8,413 nucleotides of DNA from Thermoplasmatota archaeon (GTDB taxonomy: Archaea; Thermoplasmatota; E2; DHVEG-1): NCBI GenBank assembly GCA_030605515.1, contig JAUWIE010000114.1, positions 1 to 8,413 on the forward strand. The letters are read 5' to 3'. Positions 3,810-8,413 of the stretch are shown here, in pieces. The position numbers were made by a program, and so were the translations under genes. Every line of letters starts with the position of its first letter. The first letter of the stretch is position 1. The notes under the pieces are model-generated. The model had not been told where the DNA came from, searched no databases, and was given only the letters and a program-made list of their open reading frames with translations.

Positions 3810-6800
3810 ACAAAAAACTAGTAATTATCGTATCAGCGTTCACGTTTCTATTACTCCTCGGAGGTATCAATAATACTTTACTATATACTACACAATATAT
3901 ATCGTCAAAACCTGGTTATATTTATTCAGTTACCTCTGGAGTGAGCTGGTGGGATTGTAACTGGTCTTATTGTAAAAAAATCACAATTGATAATACAAAG
4001 ATACAATCAGATCAATCTAATTTTCCTGTACTTATTTATCGAAGTGCTGATTCTGATCTTGCTGCTTATGCACAGAACGATGGGGATGATATAGCGTTTG
4101 TTGATTCATATAATATTACACAATATAAACATGAAATTGAAAAGTTTGATTCAAGTACTGGTGAGCTTGTTGCATGGGTAAAAGTTACAAGCCTTAGCTC
4201 AAGCTCTGATACTATTTTATATATGTATTATGGGAATCCAACATGTGCTAGTCAAGAGAATATCACAAATACTTGGGACTCAAATTTTGTTATGGTTCAG
4301 CATTTGGATGAATCTTCAGGTACATTATATGATTCTACATCTAATGATAATGATGGAACTGGGATAAATAGTCCAACTTTTAATTCATCTGCTAAGATTG
4401 ATGGTGGTTACGATTTTGATGGAAGTACTAATTATATTAATTGCAGCACCAGCACTAGTTTGAATATAACTAGCCAAATTACACTTGAAGCTTGGGTTAA
4501 GGATCCACCTCTTCAGGAATCTAAAACAAAGGATAATAATGTCAGAATCGTTGATAAAAGAGATGAAAAACGCTCAATCATACCTGGTAACTTATTTACT
4601 GTTAGCAGAACTGTAACAACTGATCGAGAGGCCGATCTTGTTTTTGTAGTATTGTTTTCACCAGGTGTTAAATTTGATGATATGAATACAGAGCATGGCT
4701 CTATTTTAGCTGATATTTATCAAGCAGGTAAGCCCCATTCTGATATTGAACAAGATATTGAACATATACGTAAGAACCTCCCTGATGAATTAAAAGATTT
4801 ACCAGCACTTGCTTATTCTGAACCATTTAAAGTGCAAGATGAAACTAAGATACAAATGAAATTTGAATCAACGAAATGGCATCTGTTGTTTTCTAGTGGA
4901 CGTATCAGCTATCTTGTGTTTTCACTTGCTGATAGTAGTTATGATTTTGAGTGTACGACCCACTGGAGCAATATTTTTTCTAATAGTATATGGGATCCAT
5001 TCTCATTTTTATATGATGTTATGGGGTTTATATTTTCAGATGATTCTAATAAAAATTCAAATGAAAATAACATAAAAGATAGTGGAGTGTCATTACCAGA
5101 TCGTGTTAAAAAATCGTTTGAAGAGGATGGAGATGCACGAGTTATCATTCGATTTGAGGACCATACCAAGGAAGATTTCACTAGGTTAACTAAAAGATTA
5201 GATGAAGCAGGTTTTATTACAACAGCAGAAGTGGATTCTGAAGGTATTGTCGCAGGTGTATTGAAAAAGGAAGTGTTTGATATTGTAAAGGATGTTATGG
5301 ATTTTGAGGTTTTTTCTGATGAACCGTTTAAAGTTTTACTTAAGGAAAGTCTACCGTTGATACATTATGATGATGCAGTTGAACATTTTAATGTTACAGG
5401 TGATGGAGTACGGATTTGTATTCTTGATACAGGTGTTAATAGTTCACTGGTAAATTATTCTTATGGGTATGATTTTGTAAGTGAGGATGATATTCCTGAT
5501 GATGGAAATGGTCATGGAAGTCGTGTAGCTAGTGTGATACAGCGTATTGCTCCTGATGCAGAGCTTATTGTTGCTAGGGTTATTGGAGATGATGGAATTG
5601 GTTATATGTCTGATGTGCTTGAGGGGCTGCAGTGGTGTATTGATCAAAACCCAGATGTTATCAGTTTTAGTATTGGTCGTGATAGTGGATGTGTTGGTTT
5701 TTATGATGATGATTTGGTAGTTTCTTTATGTCATAAAGCAGTTGAACAGGGGATTTTTGTTGTTGCTGCTGCGGGAAATAATGGAGGTGATAGCTTGGCA
5801 ATTCCTGCGTGTGGCTCCCAGGTTTTTTCTGTTGGTAGTACTGATGATAGTGATGGTGTTGCTGGTTTTTCTAATGTGAACCTGTGTCTTGATATGTTTG
5901 CCCCGGGTGTTAATATTTCAACTTCTACTTGGATGTCAAGTGGTACATCTATGAGTGTTCCTCATGTTACGGGTACTTCAGCTCTTTTGTTGGAACACAA
6001 TCCGTTTCTTTCTCCTAATTTGTTGCGATATAGGTTGCGGAGTACTGGTAAACCAGTGAGATATGTTCATAATGAAAGCTTAGTTATTGATATCCCACGG
6101 TTAGATATTTTTAATTCTTTGATGAATAATTGGGTGATGGAGCCTTATAATTGTTCATTTTGGTGTACACCTGCGGAAATTGATGATGAAATGGATTCTT
6201 CTTATGTTACGCTTGATAGTGCGACGTATTATTTTAATGCACATGACAGCGATGGTGGCTGGACTAATCCAGAAAATATTGTAGATAATAATTTGGGGAC
6301 TTTTGGTTCTTGTGGTGCAGCTCAAGCTGATGATTATACTGATCTTACTGGTAATACTTGTGATGGTACGGATCTTGGTACAATTACTAAGGTTGAATTA
6401 AGAGTTTATGGTTATCATACGGGGAACGGTATTAGTAATTCAATTGATCTTATCCCTATTTGGCGTGGGGTGGGTAAGAGTGGTGATACGGCTGTTTTTT
6501 CTACCGCTCAGGATACTCCTGCGTGGATAGCTGCTGTTGATATTACTAATTTTGATGGTGCTCCTGATCCTTGGGATTGGAGTGCTGATGTTGATGCTCT
6601 TGATGTGGAGATTCAGGGTCCTGCACTTTTAAGATGCACGCTTGAATGCGCCAAAGTTGAGATTATCGTAACCTATAGTGGTGCAGGACCTTCAAATAGC
6701 GCTCCAACTCAATCAGGTGAAGCACCAGGAAATGAAACCACAGGAATAATCCCAACCCCTGCTCTTTATGTCGTCTGTACTGACTCTGATGCAAGTGATA

Positions 6801-8413
6801 CAATGAATGCAACTTGGCGTTGGAATAATAGTGGAACATGGTATACATTTGCAACAAACTCAAGTATCAGCAGTGGTACTAATATTACTCAGACAAATAG
6901 TAACTTTAGTAGTACTGGTACAACTTATTACTGGAGTCTTAACCTCTCAGATGGAAATGGCGGATGGTGCAATGAAACTTATTCCTTTACAACAAATTAC
7001 GCTCCAACTCAATCAGGTGAAGCACCAGGGAATGGCAGTACAGGTATAGCACCAACCCCTGCTTTATATGTTGTATGCTCAGATACAGATAGTGACACGA
7101 TGACTGCTACTTGGCGTTGGAATAATAGTGGAACATGGTATACTTTTGCAACAAACTCAAGTATCAGTAGTGGTACTAATATTACTCAGACAAATAGTAA
7201 CTTTAGTAGTTTTAGTACTACCTATTATTGGAGTGTTAATCTAACAGATGGAAATAACTGGACAAATGCTACTTATCATTTTACTACAAATAAAGCTCCA
7301 ACTCTTTCTGGTGAATCTCCGTCAAATGAGTCATCTGGTGTGTCACTTACAACAAATTTGATAAATGTTACAATTGAGGATCCTGATGGTGATAGTTTTA
7401 ATTGGAGTATTGAGACTAGTCCTGATGTTGGTAGTAGTGGTAGTTGGTATGATAGTAGTTGGGGTTATCGTAAGCTTATTTCGATTAATTCTTCGTTGGT
7501 TGATGCTGATCTTGTTGATTTCCCTGTTTTGGTTAATTGTACGGATGGTGATCTTGCTAGTCATGCTCAGAACGATGGAGATGATATTTTATTTACAGGT
7601 CTAGATAATAAATCTAAGCTTAGTCATGAGATTGAGAAGTATGTGAGTGGTTCTGGTGGTTTGGTTGCTTGGGTGAAGGTTCCTAGTGTGAATTCTAGTT
7701 CTAATACTAGTTTTTGGATGTATTATGGTAATGGTGGGTGTGGTAGTCAGCAGAATAAGAATGGTGTTTGGGATAGTAATTTTACTTTGGTTCATCATTT
7801 TAATGAAACAGTTGATCCTCATGAGGATTCCACGAGTTTTAATAATGATGGTAATGAGTCTGGTGGTGTTAGTCAGGGTATAGTTGCTATGGTTGATGGT
7901 GGTGATGATTTCGCTGGTGATAATGATTATGTAAAAGTTAATAATGCTGATAGTCTAGATGATGATAATAATAGTTTTTGTATTGAATTCTGGATAAACC
8001 CAGATGATAATTCAACACTTAGTACAATCATAGATCATGAGACTATGGTTATGGTTGGAGATTATGATGGGTATTGGGTGGACCTATGTAGTAATGGAAC
8101 AATTAAGTTTGTCATATATGAAAATACTTCAATTAGTGAATTGTTGTTATATTCAGATACAAGTTTAGCAAATGATACATGGTATCATGTAGCTGCGGTT
8201 AGGGATAAAAGCGGAGGTAAAACAAGGTTATATATTAATGGGGTGGAAGAAAAAAACAGAATAGATACATTTGATGGTTTAGGGGTTACCAGTGCAGATC
8301 CAGATGATATGATTTTTGGCGCATTATATCTTTGGGGATTTGACGTGTCGACAAATTATTTTGATGGCACATTAGATGAAATACGACTGTCAAACGCCCT
8401 TAGAAATAGCAGT
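3806..8413 (+). CDS. Giant secreted subtilisin-like (S8) serine protease with DUF2341, LamG and Ig-like modules; 3' end outside window
   Basis: An uninterrupted frame of 1,536 codons from GTG 3806 to the edge. Signal or anchor segment, residues 5-20. DUF2341 at 48-160 (opens WWDCNW; HEIE and LVAWVKV near 105-127; MYYGN at 140-144). LamG-like strands 161-232, broken off after ITLEAWVK. Unrecognised segment 233-430. I9-like prodomain about 433-520. S8 domain about 525-772: Asp541 (ILDTG), His570 (GHGSRVAS), oxyanion Asn658 (AAAGNN), Ser715 (GTSMSVPH), so the protease should be active. Beta-rich domain about 795-957. Ig-like repeats 966-1065, 1066-1163 and a cut-off third from 1164 to 1212. Second DUF2341 1213-1325 and LamG 1327-1536. 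DUF2341 and LamG modules commonly bind surface polymers or sugars, so the protein is inferred to be a cell-surface or secreted protease/adhesin. Any C-terminal anchor would lie outside the window. It overlaps the abrB-like gene by 4 nt. Confidence 0.93.
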   Translation, partial: MNKKLVIIVSAFTFLLLLGGINNTLLYTTQYISSKPGYIYSVTSGVSWWDCNWSYCKKITIDNTKIQSDQSNFPVLIYRSADSDLAAYAQNDGDDIAFVDSYNITQYKHEIEKFDSSTGELVAWVKVTSLSSSSDTILYMYYGNPTCASQENITNTWDSNFVMVQHLDESSGTLYDSTSNDNDGTGINSPTFNSSAKIDGGYDFDGSTNYINCSTSTSLNITSQITLEAWVKDPPLQESKTKDNNVRIVDKRDEKRSIIPGNLFTVSRTVTTDREADLVFVVLFSPGVKFDDMNTEHGSILADIYQAGKPHSDIEQDIEHIRKNLPDELKDLPALAYSEPFKVQDETKIQMKFESTKWHLLFSSGRISYLVFSLADSSYDFECTTHWSNIFSNSIWDPFSFLYDVMGFIFSDDSNKNSNENNIKDSGVSLPDRVKKSFEEDGDARVIIRFEDHTKEDFTRLTKRLDEAGFITTAEVDSEGIVAGVLKKEVFDIVKDVMDFEVFSDEPFKVLLKESLPLIHYDDAVEHFNVTGDGVRICILDTGVNSSLVNYSYGYDFVSEDDIPDDGNGHGSRVASVIQRIAPDAELIVARVIGDDGIGYMSDVLEGLQWCIDQNPDVISFSIGRDSGCVGFYDDDLVVSLCHKAVEQGIFVVAAAGNNGGDSLAIPACGSQVFSVGSTDDSDGVAGFSNVNLCLDMFAPGVNISTSTWMSSGTSMSVPHVTGTSALLLEHNPFLSPNLLRYRLRSTGKPVRYVHNESLVIDIPRLDIFNSLMNNWVMEPYNCSFWCTPAEIDDEMDSSYVTLDSATYYFNAHDSDGGWTNPENIVDNNLGTFGSCGAAQADDYTDLTGNTCDGTDLGTITKVELRVYGYHTGNGISNSIDLIPIWRGVGKSGDTAVFSTAQDTPAWIAAVDITNFDGAPDPWDWSADVDALDVEIQGPALLRCTLECAKVEIIVTYSGAGPSNSAPTQSGEAPGNETTGIIPTPALYVVCTDSDASDTMNATWRWNNSGTWYTFATNSSISSGTNITQTNSNFSSTGTTYYWSLNLSDGNGGWCNETYSFTTNYAPTQSGEAPGNGSTGIAPTPALYVVCSDTDSDTMTATWRWNNSGTWYTFATNSSISSGTNITQTNSNFSSFSTTYYWSVNLTDGNNWTNATYHFTTNKAPTLSGESPSNESSGVSLTTNLINVTIEDPDGDSFNWSIETSPDVGSSGSWYDSSWGYRKLISINSSLVDADLVDFPVLVNCTDGDLASHAQNDGDDILFTGLDNKSKLSHEIEKYVSGSGGLVAWVKVPSVNSSSNTSFWMYYGNGGCGSQQNKNGVWDSNFTLVHHFNETVDPHEDSTSFNNDGNESGGVSQGIVAMVDGGDDFAGDNDYVKVNNADSLDDDNNSFCIEFWINPDDNSTLSTIIDHETMVMVGDYDGYWVDLCSNGTIKFVIYENTSISELLLYSDTSLANDTWYHVAAVRDKSGGKTRLYINGVEEKNRIDTFDGLGVTSADPDDMIFGALYLWGFDVSTNYFDGTLDEIRLSNALRNSS
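3947..4501 (+). repeat. DUF2341-LamG module, copy 1 (LamG truncated)
   Basis: Residues 48-232 of the giant protease. Shared landmarks with copy 2 are W-x-D-x2-W-x-Y, FPVLI/V, DLA-x2-AQNDGDDI, HEIEK, LVAWVKV, MYYGN and TWDSNF/VWDSNF. The LamG part stops after the strand ITLEAWVK, equivalent to FCIEFWIN in copy 2, so its last two thirds are absent. Codons here often end in A, unlike copy 2. Two cysteines (C51, C56) replace residues usually not Cys in this motif and may pair. Confidence 0.8.
6701..7000 (+). repeat. Ig-like repeat 1 (100 aa)
   Basis: Residues 966-1065 of the giant protease, opening APTQSGEAPGN and closing YSFTTNY. Contains RWNNSGTWYTFATNSS, GTNITQTNSNFSS and TTYYWSLNLSDGNGG. This is the common archaeal surface-protein repeat with an Ig or fibronectin III-like beta sandwich. 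It is rich in N-glycosylation sequons and probably acts as a spacer stalk. Confidence 0.85.
7001..7294 (+). repeat. Ig-like repeat 2 (98 aa)
   Basis: Residues 1066-1163, opening with the same APTQSGEAPGN. The segment 7109-7210 matches 6812-6913 of repeat 1 with only two differences in 102 bases, both silent, while the flanks have diverged more. This indicates recent duplication or gene conversion of the middle of the repeat. Confidence 0.85.
7295..7441 (+). repeat. Ig-like repeat 3, truncated at mid-domain
   Basis: Residues 1164-1212, opening APTLSGESPSNESSG and reaching the DPDGDSFNWSIETS strands. The sequence then passes through a GSSGS linker straight into the second DUF2341 module, so the second half of the Ig-like domain (the TTYYW strand and DG-WTN-TY end of repeats 1 and 2) is missing inside the window. 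Confidence 0.7.
7442..8413 (+). repeat. DUF2341-LamG module, copy 2 (runs to window end)
   Basis: Residues 1213-1536. DUF2341 opens SWYDSSWGYRKLISIN, with FPVLV, LASHAQNDGDDI, HEIEKY, GLVAWVKV and MYYGN. LamG follows from about 1327: FCIEFWINPDD, WYHVAAVRD, TRLYINGVEE and FDGTLDEIRLSNA, which is the typical end of a LamG/concanavalin-like sandwich. It therefore looks near-complete and serves as the reference for what copy 1 has lost. The DUF2341 part uses almost only T-ending codons, whereas the LamG part from about 7982 uses many A-ending codons. Confidence 0.85.

Noticed and set aside
4863..5181. Short frames on both strands at 4863-5075 and 4939-5181
   Set aside because: Both lie within the continuous giant protease frame, which is supported by domain content on both sides without any frameshift.
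6701..7441. Regular repeats considered as a CRISPR array or tandem DNA satellite
   Set aside because: The units are about 300 bp, in frame, and encode a known type of Ig-like surface domain, so they are protein repeats.
7343..7822. Overlapping minus- and plus-strand frames across repeat 3 and DUF2341 copy 2
   Set aside because: They give low-complexity I/T/N- or L/V-rich peptides produced by the T-ending codon bias of the real frame; no motif or ribosome binding site supports them.

Overview
The window is AT-rich and reads as archaeal, most likely from a euryarchaeal-type or related lineage that I cannot place more exactly. The reasons are a split tRNA-Leu(UAG) with a 53-nt intron at position 37/38 and a bulge-helix-bulge-like junction, no encoded CCA, TATA-box promoters, GGTG/GGAG-type ribosome binding sites with two GTG starts, a UPF0200-type P-loop kinase, an archaeal-style UbiA prenyltransferase, and secreted proteins built from DUF2341, LamG and Ig-like modules rich in N-glycosylation sequons.

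Layout. The left end (1-533) is on the minus strand: a small zinc-binding protein, then the intron-containing tRNA-Leu, then the first 28 codons of a UPF0200/P-loop kinase that starts only 27 nt after the tRNA. From about 660 everything is on the plus strand: a 238-aa exported protein (743-1459), a 603-aa membrane protein whose second half is a complete UbiA prenyltransferase (1684-3495), a 59-aa AbrB/SpoVT swapped-hairpin DNA-binding protein (3630-3809), and an open frame from 3806 to the window end (1,536 codons, no stop yet) that encodes a giant secreted subtilisin-like (S8) protease. No gap between genes exceeds about 225 bp.

The giant protein is the centre of interest. In order it has a signal/anchor segment, DUF2341, the first half of a LamG domain, a segment I do not recognise, an I9-like prodomain, a complete S8 catalytic domain (D541, H570, N658, S715), a beta-rich domain, two nearly identical Ig-like repeats of about 100 aa, a third repeat cut off midway, then a second DUF2341 followed by an apparently near-complete LamG. 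Two domains appear to be interrupted by other domains, and third-position base use changes abruptly along the gene, so it looks like a mosaic.

Working model (inference): the AbrB-like protein and the giant protease form a translationally coupled unit (GTGA overlap with a strong ribosome binding site inside abrB). They lie behind a promoter region with a perfect 12-bp inverted repeat that contains two TATA-like boxes, which suggests autoregulation of a large surface protease/adhesin. The 238-aa exported protein shares a TQYxxxKxGYxYS motif just after its hydrophobic segment with the giant protease, suggesting a common export, processing or anchoring route. The UbiA fusion may supply a membrane lipid, but nothing here links it directly to the protease.
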